Shown here: positions 29,548 through 39,655 of the stretch, piece after piece
How the letters are laid out: each line of letters begins with the position of its first letter
How positions within the stretch are numbered: the first letter of the stretch is position 1
Assembly (NCBI RefSeq): GCF_005405225.1
Contig: NZ_BJDQ01000003.1
Coordinates: forward strand, 123,161-187,160
DNA from: Enterococcus dongliensis
Lineage (GTDB): Bacteria > Bacillota > Bacilli > Lactobacillales > Enterococcaceae
Direction of reading: 5' to 3'
Length of the DNA: 64,000 nt
Translations under genes and position numbers: made by a program
Notes under the pieces: model-generated
Seen by the model: the letters and a program-made list of their open reading frames with translations, nothing else
Told to the model about the DNA's origin: nothing
The model's database searches: none

Positions 29548-31356
29548 ATGTGTGGAATCGTAGGAATTGTAGGAAATGAGCAAGCAACAAAGATTTTAGT
29601 TAAAGGATTGGAAAAATTAGAATATCGCGGGTATGACTCTGCAGGTATTTTTGTAGCAGATCAAAAAGAAGATTTTTTGATCAAATCACAAGGACGCATC
29701 AAAGAATTAGCCGATAAAATCGGAGAAAACGTTCATGGCACAATCGGGATCGGTCATACACGTTGGGCAACCCATGGTGAACCAAGCGAAGAAAACGCGC
29801 ATCCCCATACTTCACAAAGTAAACGCTTTGTATTGGTCCATAATGGTGTCATTGAAAATTATGACGAATTGAAGAAAAGATATTTGGCAAAGGATACTTT
29901 TTACGGTGAGACTGATACAGAAATAGCAGTTCATCTAATTGAATATTTCGCAAATCAAGGACTTACTACGAAAGAAGCTTTCCGAAAAGCTTTGAAAGAA
30001 ATTCACGGTTCTTACGCTTTTGGTTTGATTGATAAAAATGATCGTGAAACTATCTACGTCGGAAAAAACAAAAGTCCATTATTGATTGGATTAGGTGATG
30101 GATTTAATGTCGTCTGCAGTGATGCAATGGCTATGTTAGAACAAACGAATCAATTCGTTGAGATCAACGACGGTGAGATGGTCATCGTAACCAAAGATCA
30201 GATTGAGATTGAAGACGAAAACGGCAATGAGATTCAACGAGCACCTTATGAAGCAAAAATCGATCTTTCTGATATGGAAAAAGGCACGTATCCTTATTAC
30301 ATGTTAAAAGAAATCGATGAACAGCCAGCTACAATGCGCCGGATCATCAGTGAATACACTGATGAAACAGGAACCGTCGTTATTGATAACGCACTATTAC
30401 AAAGTTTATTAGAAACTGACCGTATTTATATTGTCGCTTGCGGAACTAGCAACAACGCCGGCTGGGCAAGCAAACAGATCATTGAAGGCTTAGCTGATAT
30501 TCCTGTGGAGATTCATTTATCTAGTGAATTTGGTTATAACATGCCTTTACTTTCAAAAAAACCATTCTTTATCTATTTAACACAAAGCGGTGAAACAGCC
30601 GACAGCCGTCAAGTACTAGTAAAAACTAATGAACTAGGACACCCTTCGCTTACCATAACAAACGTTGCTGGTTCAACATTGTCACGAGAAGCAAGCTACA
30701 CAATGCTGTTGCATGCTGGTCCAGAAATTGCGGTAGCTTCTACTAAAGCGTATACAGCTCAGATCGCAGCTTTAACTGTTTTAGCCAAAGCCGTGGGCCA
30801 AGCCAAAGGAAACTCAGCTGCCAAAGAATTTGATTTGACAAAAGAACTAGGAATCGCAGCAAACGCGATGGATGTCATGATCTCTGAAAAATCAATGATC
30901 GAAGAAATTGCTAAAAATTATTTAGCAACAACTCGCAATGCTTTTTATATCGGACGTTCAGAAGACTATTATGTCTCTATGGAAGTCGCATTGAAATTAA
31001 AGGAAATTTCCTATATCCAAGCAGAAGGTTTTGCAGCGGGAGAATTGAAACATGGTACGATTGCTTTAGTTGAAGAAGGGACACCAGTTATTGGGATTAT
31101 TACCGAAGCAGTGACTGCTCCGCATACACGTGGAAACTTACGAGAAGTAGAAAGCCGCGGTGCTCACACTTTAGTCATCGTTTCCGAAGAATTGAGCAAA
31201 GAAGGCGATCAAATTATCTTGCCTGTCGTCCATCAATTCTTACGTCCCCTTGTTTCTGTTATCCCTGGTCAATTGATTGCATATTATGCAACCTTACAAC
31301 GCGGATATGATGTTGACAAACCACGTAACTTAGCAAAATCAGTCACAGTTGAATAA
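29548..31356 (+). CDS. glmS: Glutamine--fructose-6-phosphate aminotransferase (isomerizing)
   Basis: 602 residues. The nucleophile cysteine follows the initiator Met (MCGIVGIVG); an N-terminal glutaminase domain (to about 240, with GHTRWATHG and CSDA) is joined to two SIS domains ([21 protein letters not shown]) and ends in [13 protein letters not shown]. It makes glucosamine 6-phosphate, the entry to UDP-GlcNAc and peptidoglycan synthesis. The ribosome site (AGTAGGAAG) is modest. Controlled by the upstream ribozyme. GlmM is encoded nearby at 32214-33569 on the other strand. Confidence 0.97.
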   Translation: MCGIVGIVGNEQATKILVKGLEKLEYRGYDSAGIFVADQKEDFLIKSQGRIKELADKIGENVHGTIGIGHTRWATHGEPSEENAHPHTSQSKRFVLVHNGVIENYDELKKRYLAKDTFYGETDTEIAVHLIEYFANQGLTTKEAFRKALKEIHGSYAFGLIDKNDRETIYVGKNKSPLLIGLGDGFNVVCSDAMAMLEQTNQFVEINDGEMVIVTKDQIEIEDENGNEIQRAPYEAKIDLSDMEKGTYPYYMLKEIDEQPATMRRIISEYTDETGTVVIDNALLQSLLETDRIYIVACGTSNNAGWASKQIIEGLADIPVEIHLSSEFGYNMPLLSKKPFFIYLTQSGETADSRQVLVKTNELGHPSLTITNVAGSTLSREASYTMLLHAGPEIAVASTKAYTAQIAALTVLAKAVGQAKGNSAAKEFDLTKELGIAANAMDVMISEKSMIEEIAKNYLATTRNAFYIGRSEDYYVSMEVALKLKEISYIQAEGFAAGELKHGTIALVEEGTPVIGIITEAVTAPHTRGNLREVESRGAHTLVIVSEELSKEGDQIILPVVHQFLRPLVSVIPGQLIAYYATLQRGYDVDKPRNLAKSVTVE

Positions 31357-31358
31357 CA

Positions 31359-31391
31359 AAAAAAGGTTGAGAATTCTCAACCTTTTTTTGT
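31359..31391 (+). terminator. glmS terminator
   Basis: Palindrome AAAAAAAGGTTGAGAA/TTCTCAACCTTTTTTT immediately after the stop codon. Confidence 0.88.
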
Positions 31392-31515
31392 TTGCTATAA
31401 ATGTAATCGTTATTTTTCAGCTGTTTTCAGCAAAACGTAAAATAATCTAGATTATTTTATATTCAGGTGTATAGTCTTGAATGAAACTGAAAACAGATTC
31501 TACGAGGAGCCTTTT

Positions 31516-32163
31516 ATGAATAAATTGTTTTATCAACCTGTCAACTTAAGAAAAGTGATTCTTGCTACAGTACTTATATTTTTAGGCCTGTTCGGATTAT
31601 TGTATGGCCCTACTTATCTGGGGATTTTCTCAGTTGCGCTAACAAGTTATCTAGCCTTTATTTTAGTTTTTGGCGTCCCTTTAACAAACCATTTATTTTC
31701 CAAACCAATCCGACCAATAAAAATCAGCTTAATTTATTTTCCTTTGAATTGGGTTGTAAGTTTAGTGGCTGGATTCATTTTAACTTATCTTTTAGGTTGG
31801 CAGCTACAAGGAAACCTCGTAACTGATCATCCGAGTTTACTCTTGATTTTTACTCTCCCAATCATGTTACTTGGTGAAGAATTATTCTCACTATTCTTTT
31901 TAAGTATTTTTTCCAGTAGATTTAGTCTGACGGTCTCCAGTATTCTCTCAGCAATTATTTTTGGCTTGATTCACTTTTCTACTTATTATAATGGAAATAG
32001 TTTTGAAACCCTTGTCCACATTTGTTTAATCCAAGGGAGTGCACGGCTGATCTTTAATCAAGCTGCAATAAAGAGTAACTCACTCTGGACTAGTTGGGTG
32101 GTCCATGTTCTTTTTGATTTTTCTTCTATCGTTATTTCAATCCTTCCACAATTATTCAACTAA
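31516..32163 (+). CDS. CPBP family intramembrane protease-like protein
   Basis: 215 residues from the ATG at 31516 (MNKLFYQPVNLRK), with GAGGAG upstream. Six or seven hydrophobic helices. The CPBP/Abi signature is recognisable: GEELF in one helix, FGLIHF in the next and WVVHVLFDF near the end. These residues form the glutamate/histidine site of intramembrane proteases such as Rce1 homologues. The usual EExxxR arginine is not present here (EELFSL), which may mean altered activity. In lactic acid bacteria, relatives often confer bacteriocin self-immunity, but no bacteriocin gene is visible. Monocistronic. Confidence 0.75.
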   Translation: MNKLFYQPVNLRKVILATVLIFLGLFGLLYGPTYLGIFSVALTSYLAFILVFGVPLTNHLFSKPIRPIKISLIYFPLNWVVSLVAGFILTYLLGWQLQGNLVTDHPSLLLIFTLPIMLLGEELFSLFFLSIFSSRFSLTVSSILSAIIFGLIHFSTYYNGNSFETLVHICLIQGSARLIFNQAAIKSNSLWTSWVVHVLFDFSSIVISILPQLFN

Positions 32164-32174
32164 TAAACTATACA

Positions 32175-32211
32175 AAAGAACCGTTCCGTAAAATCCGGAA
32201 CGGTTCTTTTT
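32175..32211 (+). terminator. Bidirectional terminator between the CPBP gene and glmM
   Basis: AAAGAACCGTTCCG/CGGAACGGTTCTTT with T-runs on both strands, lying between the two convergent genes. Confidence 0.9.
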
Positions 32212-32213
32212 GC

Positions 32214-33569
32214 TTAATCTAAGCCGATTTCTTCACGAACAACTGCTGCAATTTTTTCAACATAGTATTCAACTTTTTCATCCGTTGGTGCTTCAGCCAT
32301 TACACGTAATAACGGTTCAGTTCCTGAAGGGCGAACCAAGATTCGTCCATTACCGGCCATTTCTGCTTCTGCTTCTTCAATCGCTTTTTTGATAGCCGGC
32401 ACATCCATTGCACCATATTTATCACTCACACGAATGTTAACCAATTTTTGCGGATAGATCGTTACTTCACTAGCTAGCTCAGAAAGCTTTTTGCCAGTTT
32501 GTTTCATGATGTTCAATAATTGAACCCCTGTCAACATACCATCGCCAGTCGTATTATAATCCAAGAACAATACATGGCCGGATTGTTCACCGCCAAGATT
32601 GTACTCATTTTTACGCATTTCTTCAACAACATAGCGGTCACCGACTTGAGTGACAACATCAGCTAAGCCGATTTCTTCGATTGCTTTATGGAAGCCTAAA
32701 TTACTCATGACCGTAGTTACTACCGTATCTTTTTTCAATCGTTTACGTTCAGCTAGATATTTTGCACAGATAAACATAATCCGATCACCATCAACGATAT
32801 TTCCTAACTCATCTACAGCGATCACTCGATCACCATCGCCATCAAAAGCTAGACCGGCATCTGCACCTTTTTCAACAACCATTTGTGCTAATGCTTCTGG
32901 ATGGGTCGAACCAACACCTGAATTAATATTCAAACCGTTGGGCGATGTTCCCATCGTATAAAAATCTGTTTCTAAGTCTGCAAATAAACGATCGACACTT
33001 GTTGAAGTGGCTCCATTTGCCGCATCGACACAAACTGTCAAGCCTGATAAATCGCCTGAAATTGTTTGGACCAAAAATTGTGAATATTTCAATAGTCCTT
33101 CATGGAACTCGTCTAATGTTCCGAGACCTTCAGCTGATGGTCTTGGCAAGGTATCTTCTACAGCATCAATCAATGCTTCGATCTCAGCTTCTTGTTCATC
33201 GACCAATTTGAAGCCATCACCACCAAAGAACTTGATCCCATTGTCTTCTGCAGGATTGTGAGAAGCAGAAATCATGACTCCAGCAGAAGCTTTTTGTAAT
33301 CTCGTCAAATAAGCGACACCTGGTGTTGAAATAACACCTAATTGGAATACTTCGATCCCAACAGATAACAATCCTGAGATCAAAGCTGTTTCTAATAACT
33401 CGCCAGAAATACGTGTATCACGCCCGACTAAAACTCGCGGACGTTCTTCACTGTTATGATGCTGGCTTAATACATATCCGCCGCATCGACCTAATTTAAA
33501 TGCTAATTCAGGCGTTAGCTCCTTGTTTGCAATTCCTCGTACGCCATCTGTTCCAAAATATTTACCCAT
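32214..33569 (-). CDS. glmM: Phosphoglucosamine mutase
   Basis: 451 residues, standard. [10 protein letters not shown] at the start, the phosphoserine loop [21 protein letters not shown] near residue 100, the metal loop [12 protein letters not shown], the sugar-binding [10 protein letters not shown], and the phosphate-binding [14 protein letters not shown] near the end. It converts glucosamine 6-phosphate to glucosamine 1-phosphate. It is third in the cdaA-cdaR-glmM operon, a conserved unit in Firmicutes; GlmM is known to bind and restrain CdaA in several of them. Confidence 0.97.
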   Translation of the reverse strand: MGKYFGTDGVRGIANKELTPELAFKLGRCGGYVLSQHHNSEERPRVLVGRDTRISGELLETALISGLLSVGIEVFQLGVISTPGVAYLTRLQKASAGVMISASHNPAEDNGIKFFGGDGFKLVDEQEAEIEALIDAVEDTLPRPSAEGLGTLDEFHEGLLKYSQFLVQTISGDLSGLTVCVDAANGATSTSVDRLFADLETDFYTMGTSPNGLNINSGVGSTHPEALAQMVVEKGADAGLAFDGDGDRVIAVDELGNIVDGDRIMFICAKYLAERKRLKKDTVVTTVMSNLGFHKAIEEIGLADVVTQVGDRYVVEEMRKNEYNLGGEQSGHVLFLDYNTTGDGMLTGVQLLNIMKQTGKKLSELASEVTIYPQKLVNIRVSDKYGAMDVPAIKKAIEEAEAEMAGNGRILVRPSGTEPLLRVMAEAPTDEKVEYYVEKIAAVVREEIGLD

Positions 33570-33592
33570 TAACTTATATTTCCCTTCTCCAA

Positions 33593-34696
33593 CTAGTTAG
33601 TTGATCGGTCTGTCGTTTCTTCTTGATTATTCATGATTTGAGTCGAACTTGTTTCAGAAGTTTCCGAAGACTCATTTGGATTTCCTGTCGTTTCTGTTGT
33701 CGACGAACTAGAATGATCCGTGCTACTAGTTGTTGTTTCTTTTGATTTTTTGAATACCGGTGTCACTTGCGCATTCACCGTTTTAGGATTGACTTGGTAA
33801 TTTCCAGCTATTGGTATATCGATCAATTTTTTTACCGTTCCTTGTAATTGACTAACATCAACTGGAACACCAATACTATCGATTGGATCAATTACTGATT
33901 GTGCACCGGTGATTGTTGCCTTTGAACGATTCAAATCGATTTTAACGCTTTCGATAGTTGAAGGCAATTTTCCTTCTTGAATCGGATAAAGCGATACCTC
34001 TTTACTTGGTGTCTGAATTTCAAAATTGACCGTTACATTTTGCGGACTAGCTTGAATTGGTAACGCCTCGCCAGTTGCACTCAAAGCTTGAACTGTTGCT
34101 TGGATACCCTCTTGTTCTGCTGTTAGTTTGCTGCTATCTACAGAAGCGACTACTCGATCAATCTCATTCATGGTAGTTTCACCAGTCGTGATCTCAACTT
34201 TTTCCGGTTGAACTGACATCTGACCAATTTCCAGACCACTACTGTTGGTTGTGCTGCTTAAGATTGGTGAGACCTCAAATTCTTTTTTTACCTTTTTTTC
34301 GATTGTCACTGAGATAGTCTCTGGTTCGATGGTCGCAAAAAGTGAACTAGCCAAATTTTTGGTTTTTAAATGAACTTCATGGGTTCCTGATGATAATTTT
34401 GTTAAATCAGCGACCACACTAAAGTTTCGCGTATCTTGATCAACTTCTCGATTTAATTGGATTCGATTTGCACCACTTAACTTAACCGAGACATTCGATG
34501 AGAAGCCATGAACAAAATATTCATCTGAATCATACAAAACATTGATTGGAACATTTTGCAGTACCTCTTCATACGTTGCTTCTGAAGAAATCAACCGACT
34601 AAAATTTTGACTATTTACATTAAAAAATAAAATCAAACTAAACACTAAAGAAATCAGCATGTACGGTGCATTGCTTTTTTTAAATTTAATTCTCAT
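33593..34696 (-). CDS. cdaR: CdaA regulatory protein CdaR (YbbR domains)
   Basis: 367 residues. One N-terminal membrane anchor ([18 protein letters not shown]) precedes several extracellular YbbR repeats (residues 50-300; e.g. [12 protein letters not shown] and [19 protein letters not shown]), and the protein ends with a low-complexity Ser/Thr tail of about 50 residues. CdaR controls the diadenylate cyclase CdaA. Its ATG overlaps the cdaA stop by 4 bases and glmM follows 23 bases later, the conserved order. The Ser/Thr tail is variable in the family. Confidence 0.92.
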   Translation of the reverse strand: MRIKFKKSNAPYMLISLVFSLILFFNVNSQNFSRLISSEATYEEVLQNVPINVLYDSDEYFVHGFSSNVSVKLSGANRIQLNREVDQDTRNFSVVADLTKLSSGTHEVHLKTKNLASSLFATIEPETISVTIEKKVKKEFEVSPILSSTTNSSGLEIGQMSVQPEKVEITTGETTMNEIDRVVASVDSSKLTAEQEGIQATVQALSATGEALPIQASPQNVTVNFEIQTPSKEVSLYPIQEGKLPSTIESVKIDLNRSKATITGAQSVIDPIDSIGVPVDVSQLQGTVKKLIDIPIAGNYQVNPKTVNAQVTPVFKKSKETTTSSTDHSSSSTTETTGNPNESSETSETSSTQIMNNQEETTDRSTN

Positions 34697-35577
34697 TTTT
34701 GGCCTCCTTTAGTCAACCCTTCTAAAAAGGTTTGCAAGAGACTCTTTTTACCGATATTTTTTTCATCAGGCAGTAATTCTCGCCGCATCACAGCCAAGTA
34801 CTCTTCTTGTGACAAATCATGAAGAAAATCATTGTTCAATGTGATACTGACTCCGCCTGTTTCCTCCGAGACAATAAATGTCAGTGCATCACTGACTTCA
34901 CTGATACCTACTGCGGCTCGATGACGTGTCCCGAATTCTTTTGGGATCAACATACTGTCTGAAAGAGGCAAATACGCTGACGCAACCGCGATTTTTCCAT
35001 TTCTAACAATCACAGCGCCGTCATGTAAAGGCGTATTCGGAATAAAGATATTGATCAATAATTCTCCGGTGATATCCGCATCCAAATCAATTCCTGTTTC
35101 AATGTATTCTTCCAATCCTGTAAAACGTTGGACCGTTACTAATGCGCCGATCTTTCTTTTGGACATGTATTGAATCGCTTTATCAAACGCTAGGATCATT
35201 CGCTCATCATCGCGTTCTTCTTTTTTAGTTGATTTAAAGAATGAACTACGTCCCAAATGTTCCAGCCCACGTCGAACTTCTGGTTGAAAAATTACGATTG
35301 CTGCAATCACACCATATGTGATGATTTGGTTCATCAGCCATGACAATGTATGCAGCCCGATCAATTCAGCCACGATTCGAATCCCAATAAAAATCGCCAC
35401 ACCTTTAATCAATTGGACAGCTTTTGTTCCGCGAACAAGTTCAAACAAACGATAGATCAAAAACCAGACAACAACTATATCTAAAAGGTTGACGATAATA
35501 TCCCAGGTTGAAAGATTCTCAGAAAAAAAGCTAAGCCAATATTCCGGTTTGAATAACTCAATTAGACGATTAGGCAT
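34693..35577 (-). CDS. cdaA: Diadenylate cyclase CdaA
   Basis: 294 residues. Three N-terminal membrane helices (about 20-95) are followed by the DAC domain with GALVTVQRFTGLEEYIETG, the catalytic DGAVIVRNGKI motif and RHRAAVGISE. It makes cyclic di-AMP from two ATP; this signal controls potassium and osmolyte transport and cell-wall homeostasis. It heads the cdaA-cdaR-glmM operon. A palindrome overlaps its predicted -10. Confidence 0.96.
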   Translation of the reverse strand: MPNRLIELFKPEYWLSFFSENLSTWDIIVNLLDIVVVWFLIYRLFELVRGTKAVQLIKGVAIFIGIRIVAELIGLHTLSWLMNQIITYGVIAAIVIFQPEVRRGLEHLGRSSFFKSTKKEERDDERMILAFDKAIQYMSKRKIGALVTVQRFTGLEEYIETGIDLDADITGELLINIFIPNTPLHDGAVIVRNGKIAVASAYLPLSDSMLIPKEFGTRHRAAVGISEVSDALTFIVSEETGGVSITLNNDFLHDLSQEEYLAVMRRELLPDEKNIGKKSLLQTFLEGLTKGGQK

Positions 35578-35611
35578 AGATAACCTCTCTTTCTATCCAA
35601 AATTCTCTACA

Positions 35612-35628
35612 ATTATACCACAGTGGTA
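35612..35628 (-). promoter_or_regulatory. cdaA promoter with overlapping dyad
   Basis: On the minus strand an extended -10 (TGG-TATAAT, -10 at 35612-35617) overlaps the perfect dyad TACCAC-A-GTGGTA (35616-35628). The -35 is weak. The dyad occupies part of the spacer, a position suited to an operator, but the regulator is unknown. Confidence 0.5.
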
Positions 35629-35654
35629 CAGGTCTAGCATAAAATTTGAACAAG

Positions 35655-35683
35655 AAAAAAGAGCCTTAGTAACCTAAGGCTCA
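35655..35683 (-). terminator. nifJ terminator
   Basis: GAGCCTTAG/CTAAGGCTC stem with a GTTA loop and TTTTTT on the minus strand, just past the nifJ stop. Confidence 0.88.
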
Positions 35684-35689
35684 TAAAAT

Positions 35690-38600
35690 TTATTTGCTGC
35701 GTTTTTCTGCTCGGGCAGCTCTGCGTGCTGCGCGACGTGCTTCTGCTTCAGGATCAACGGTACGTTCACGTTTTGGTTTGGTATCGGCTGCCACACCAAC
35801 TGCGACTTTTGTTCCTTCCAGTTTTGCACGAATCTTTTCTTCTTGTCCAGCTAAACGTGCATAGTTATAAAAGCGAGTCTGAGCGTCATCTACTGTCTTT
35901 TGGTACAGTCGTTGCGCATCATCAGGCTGAATTCTTTCTAATGCTGAAAAGCGTGTTTGTTGTTTCATAAAACCAATCATATGATCGAAGTTTGGTTTCT
36001 TATAATCCAATGACATCGGATTTTTTCCTTTTTCACGTTGTGCAGGATTAAAGCGATACAATGACCAGTAACCAGAGCTAACCGCCTCTTGGGCTTCTTT
36101 CAATGTTTGGCTCATACCGCCGCGCAATCCATGATTGATACATGGTGTATAAGCAATCACTAGTGAAGGTCCAGGGAATTTCTCCGCCTCTTCTAAAGCT
36201 TTAATTGTTTGCATTTGATTGGCACCTGAGGCAATTTGTGCTACGTATACATTGCCATAAGTCATAGCCATCATACCTAAATCTTTTTTAGATTGGTATT
36301 TACCGCCGGCAGAGAATTTTGCAATTGCTGAAGCTGGCGTTGCTTTTGATGTTTGACCACCAGTATTAGAATAAACTTCATTGTCCATGACTAAAATATT
36401 TACATCAGCGCCACTAGCTAAGATATGATCGATACCGCCAAAACCGATATCGTATGCCCAACCATCGCCACCAAACATCCATTGACTCGTTTTGACGAAT
36501 AAATCACGATCATCATAGATCTCAGCTAGTTTAGGATCTGTTGAACCTTCAGCCTCAAGAGCTGCAGTTAGTTTTGTTGCTCGTTGCTGTGTTCCTTCAG
36601 ATTCAAACATATGGTCCATCCAGTCTTCCATCAGTTCACGTAATGGTTCTGAAACACTGTCTAAAACATCGTTGATTTTATCAGCCAACTCTTTTCTTCG
36701 TGTCTGATTGGCTAAAAACATTCCATAGCCGTATTCAGCATTGTCTTCAAACAATGAATTTGACCAAGCAGGACCTTGTCCTTTTTCATTGGTCGTATAT
36801 GGGCTGACAGGGGCTGCTGCTCCCCAGATAGACGAACAGCCGGTCGCATTAGCAATCATCATACGGTCACCAAACATTTGTGTCATTAATTTGACATACG
36901 GCGTTTCTCCGCAACCAGAGCATGCACCTGAAAATTCAAGTAATGGTTGATTGAATTGAGAACCTAAAACAGAATTTGTTTTAGCAGGATTTTCTTTTTG
37001 TCTTAATGTCATTGAAAAGGCCCAGTTGATTGCTTGTTCTTTTTCTTCTTCGTATGGTTTCATAACTAATGCTTTGTCTTTTGCAGGACAAGCTTCAACA
37101 CACAGACCACAGCCGGTACAATCTTCTACTGAGACTTGGATGCGGTATTTCATGCCATCAGCTCCGCGCATCTCACGAACGATGTAGCCTTCTGGCGCCT
37201 CTTCCATCTCTTCATCATCTGCTAAAAATGGACGTATCGCTGCATGAGGACAAACAAAGGAACATTCATTACACATAGTACACCGATCACTGATCCAGTG
37301 AGGAACTTCTAGTGCTACTCCACGTTTTTCAAATTTCGCTGTTCCAGTAGGAATCGTTCCATCTGTCATTCCGTTAGCTACAAGATCATTGACTGTCAAA
37401 TCATTTCCTTGTTGTGAGTTGATTGGTTCAACGATTTGTTCCACATATTGAGAAACTGGTGTTTTACGTACTTTTTCAGGAATCTCAACAGTCCGCCAAG
37501 TTTCAGGAACTTGTACTTGGTGTAATAACTCGACCGTCTGTTCAATCGCTGCAATGTTCTTTTCAACGATTTCTAAGGATTTCCGACGATAACTTTTATC
37601 AGCTTCTGCTTTTAAAATCGGCAAAACCTCATCAAATGGAATAATCCCTGTTAGTTTAAAGAATGCTGTTTCCATCACCATGTTGATGCGAGAACCAAGT
37701 CCGACTTCCATTGCTAATTTTGCTGCATTGATCGTATAAAATTTAATATCATTTTCAGCGATATAACGTTTCATTTTTGCAGGCAGCAACTTATCAATCT
37801 GATCATCGCTCCACATTGAATTCATCAGAAAGACTCCGCCAGGCTTTAACCCTTTCAATAAGTCATACGTATGAATATAAGCCGGCGTGTGACAGGCGAT
37901 AAAATCTGCACGCTCAACAAGATAGGTCGAACGGATCGGTGTATCACCAAAACGCAAATGAGAAACAGTTAGACCGCCAGATTTTTTTGAGTCATAACTG
38001 AAATAGCCTTGAGCATATTTATCTGTATGATCCCCAATAATTTTGATGGCTGACTTATTCGCTCCGACAGTTCCATCTGAGCCAAATCCCCAGAATTTCG
38101 CTTGGAAAGTGTTAGGATTGGTTAAATCAATCACTTCTTTCTTTTCCAACGACATATTCGTCACATCGTCAACGATTCCTATAGTAAAGCGTTTCTTCGC
38201 TGTTTTTTTGTCTTTCAGTAGTTCATCATAGACCGAAATAATCTGATCAGGCGTAACATCTTTTGAACCTAATCCGAAACGTCCGCCGATTACTTTAGGA
38301 CGAACATCAGCTTCATACATCACACTTTGGACATCTAATAAAAGTGGTTCTCCGTCTGCTCCTGGTTCTTTTGATCGATCTAAGACCGCAATCGATTTAA
38401 CTGTATCAGGCAGTTTTTCCAAAAAGTTTTCTGTTGGAAATGGACGATACAAATGGATATTCAAAAAGCCAACTTTACGGCCGTTAGCATTTAAATAGTC
38501 TACTGTTTGTTCGATTGTCTGAGCCACTGAGCCCATCGCAACAATAATCTCTTCTGCATCTTCTGCACCATAATAAGTGACAAGATCATAATTAGTCCCG

Positions 38601-39358
38601 CGCAACTTGTTGATTTCAAACATATATTTTTGAACGATTGCAGGTAATTCATCATAATAACGATTGACTGTTTCCCGTTGTTGAAAATGAACATCAGGAT
38701 TTTGATTAGTCCCGCTGATCATTGGATGATTAGGGTTCATACTGCGTTTACGGAAAGCTCTTAATTTTTCTTGATTGACTAAAGGAGCCAATTCTTCATA
38801 ATCAAGTACTTCTACTTTTTGAATCTCATGACTTGTCCGAAAACCATCAAAAAAATTCATAAAAGGCAGACTACCTTCAATTGCAGCGAGGTGTGCAACT
38901 GCAGATAAGTCCATCACTTCTTGCACACTGCTTTCTTGCAGCATTGCAAAACCTGTTTGACGAGCGGCCATAACATCGCCATGGTCACCAAAGATATTTA
39001 AGGCATTCGTCGTAACTGCACGACTAGCAACATGGAATACACCTGGCAGTAATTCGCCTGCGATTTTATACATATTAGGGATCATCAATAACAAGCCTTG
39101 TGATGCTGTATAAGTTGTTGTCAATGCTCCTGTTTTCAACGCGCCATGAACAACACCAGCCGCACCTGCTTCTGATTGCATTTCTGTAATCGATACAGGT
39201 TGACCAAATATATTTTTCTTTCCTTGGGATGCCCACTGATCCACAAGTTCAGCCATCGTCGAGCTAGGAGTGATTGGATAAATTGCGGCTAACTCCGTGA
39301 ATGCATAGGAAATATAAGCAGCTGCTGTATTTCCATCCATCGTTTTTTTCTTACGCAT
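35690..39358 (-). CDS. nifJ: Pyruvate:ferredoxin (flavodoxin) oxidoreductase
   Basis: 1222 residues, a single fused chain. N-terminal pyruvate-binding domains (AAAYISYAFTELAAIYPITPSS), a gamma domain (about 420-620), two 4Fe-4S motifs near residues 693 and 746 (CTMCNECSFVCP, CTGCGLCVEACP), and a C-terminal thiamine diphosphate domain with GDGWAYDIGFGG and DNEVYSNTGGQ; further cysteines (GACSGCGE, ATGCSSIW) bind the third cluster. It oxidises pyruvate to acetyl-CoA and reduces ferredoxin or flavodoxin under anaerobiosis. The C-terminus has an extra Lys/Arg/Ala-rich tail after the last family motif. Start ATG follows AAGGAGGAG. Monocistronic, with a leader of about 170 nt. Confidence 0.95.
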   Translation of the reverse strand: MRKKKTMDGNTAAAYISYAFTELAAIYPITPSSTMAELVDQWASQGKKNIFGQPVSITEMQSEAGAAGVVHGALKTGALTTTYTASQGLLLMIPNMYKIAGELLPGVFHVASRAVTTNALNIFGDHGDVMAARQTGFAMLQESSVQEVMDLSAVAHLAAIEGSLPFMNFFDGFRTSHEIQKVEVLDYEELAPLVNQEKLRAFRKRSMNPNHPMISGTNQNPDVHFQQRETVNRYYDELPAIVQKYMFEINKLRGTNYDLVTYYGAEDAEEIIVAMGSVAQTIEQTVDYLNANGRKVGFLNIHLYRPFPTENFLEKLPDTVKSIAVLDRSKEPGADGEPLLLDVQSVMYEADVRPKVIGGRFGLGSKDVTPDQIISVYDELLKDKKTAKKRFTIGIVDDVTNMSLEKKEVIDLTNPNTFQAKFWGFGSDGTVGANKSAIKIIGDHTDKYAQGYFSYDSKKSGGLTVSHLRFGDTPIRSTYLVERADFIACHTPAYIHTYDLLKGLKPGGVFLMNSMWSDDQIDKLLPAKMKRYIAENDIKFYTINAAKLAMEVGLGSRINMVMETAFFKLTGIIPFDEVLPILKAEADKSYRRKSLEIVEKNIAAIEQTVELLHQVQVPETWRTVEIPEKVRKTPVSQYVEQIVEPINSQQGNDLTVNDLVANGMTDGTIPTGTAKFEKRGVALEVPHWISDRCTMCNECSFVCPHAAIRPFLADDEEMEEAPEGYIVREMRGADGMKYRIQVSVEDCTGCGLCVEACPAKDKALVMKPYEEEKEQAINWAFSMTLRQKENPAKTNSVLGSQFNQPLLEFSGACSGCGETPYVKLMTQMFGDRMMIANATGCSSIWGAAAPVSPYTTNEKGQGPAWSNSLFEDNAEYGYGMFLANQTRRKELADKINDVLDSVSEPLRELMEDWMDHMFESEGTQQRATKLTAALEAEGSTDPKLAEIYDDRDLFVKTSQWMFGGDGWAYDIGFGGIDHILASGADVNILVMDNEVYSNTGGQTSKATPASAIAKFSAGGKYQSKKDLGMMAMTYGNVYVAQIASGANQMQTIKALEEAEKFPGPSLVIAYTPCINHGLRGGMSQTLKEAQEAVSSGYWSLYRFNPAQREKGKNPMSLDYKKPNFDHMIGFMKQQTRFSALERIQPDDAQRLYQKTVDDAQTRFYNYARLAGQEEKIRAKLEGTKVAVGVAADTKPKRERTVDPEAEARRAARRAARAEKRSK

Positions 39359-39533
39359 GTTTCTCCTCCTTAATTTATATAATACTATCAGACTGTAAAA
39401 AGTCTTTCGCTTCCTTGATTGATACTAGACCAGTTGAATACTTGTAATTAAATAAAAAAACAGAGTTCTCTTTCATTTAATTCCTTGAGAGCTATTAAAA
39501 TAATCTTTGTATGATCATTACTATAACGCCTTC

Positions 39534-39561
39534 ATTATAAACCAACCTGGCATAATTTCAA
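39534..39561 (-). promoter_or_regulatory. Predicted nifJ promoter
   Basis: Minus strand: -35 TTGAAA (39556-39561), 16-bp spacer, -10 TATAAT (39534-39539). The palindrome AACCTAGGTT (39561-39570) abuts the -35. The long leader includes a weak hairpin followed by TTTTTTT at about 39460-39490 that could attenuate transcription. Confidence 0.65.
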
Positions 39562-39576
39562 ACCTAGGTTTTAGGC

Positions 39577-39600
39577 TTTTTCACTTATTTATGTGAAAAA
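39577..39600. repeat. TTTTTCAC-N8-GTGAAAAA palindrome between nifJ and the DsbA-like gene
   Basis: Perfect 8-bp arms (39577-39584 and 39593-39600) about 15 bp upstream of the nifJ -35 and about 55 bp upstream of the divergent gene's start codon. It is not followed by a terminator-like T-run after the start of either gene. It differs from the Rex (TTGTGA...TCACAA) and Fnr (TTGAT...ATCAA) consensus sites. Confidence 0.5.
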
Positions 39601-39655
39601 TTTTGTTTTCTACTGTTTTTTTTGTACACTGATAAAAGAGAGGATGTGTCTTTTT

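Noticed and set aside
39534..39600. Rex or Fnr binding site in the nifJ control region
   Set aside because: The arms read TTTTTCAC/GTGAAAAA, the reverse of the Rex TTGTGA...TCACAA pattern, and do not match the Fnr TTGAT...ATCAA pattern.
39593..39655. Longer N-terminus for the DsbA-like protein with a hydrophobic start resembling a signal peptide
   Set aside because: The extension (MKNFVFYCFFCTLIKERM) has no ribosome site and overlaps the palindrome; homologues as I recall them begin at MDISII.
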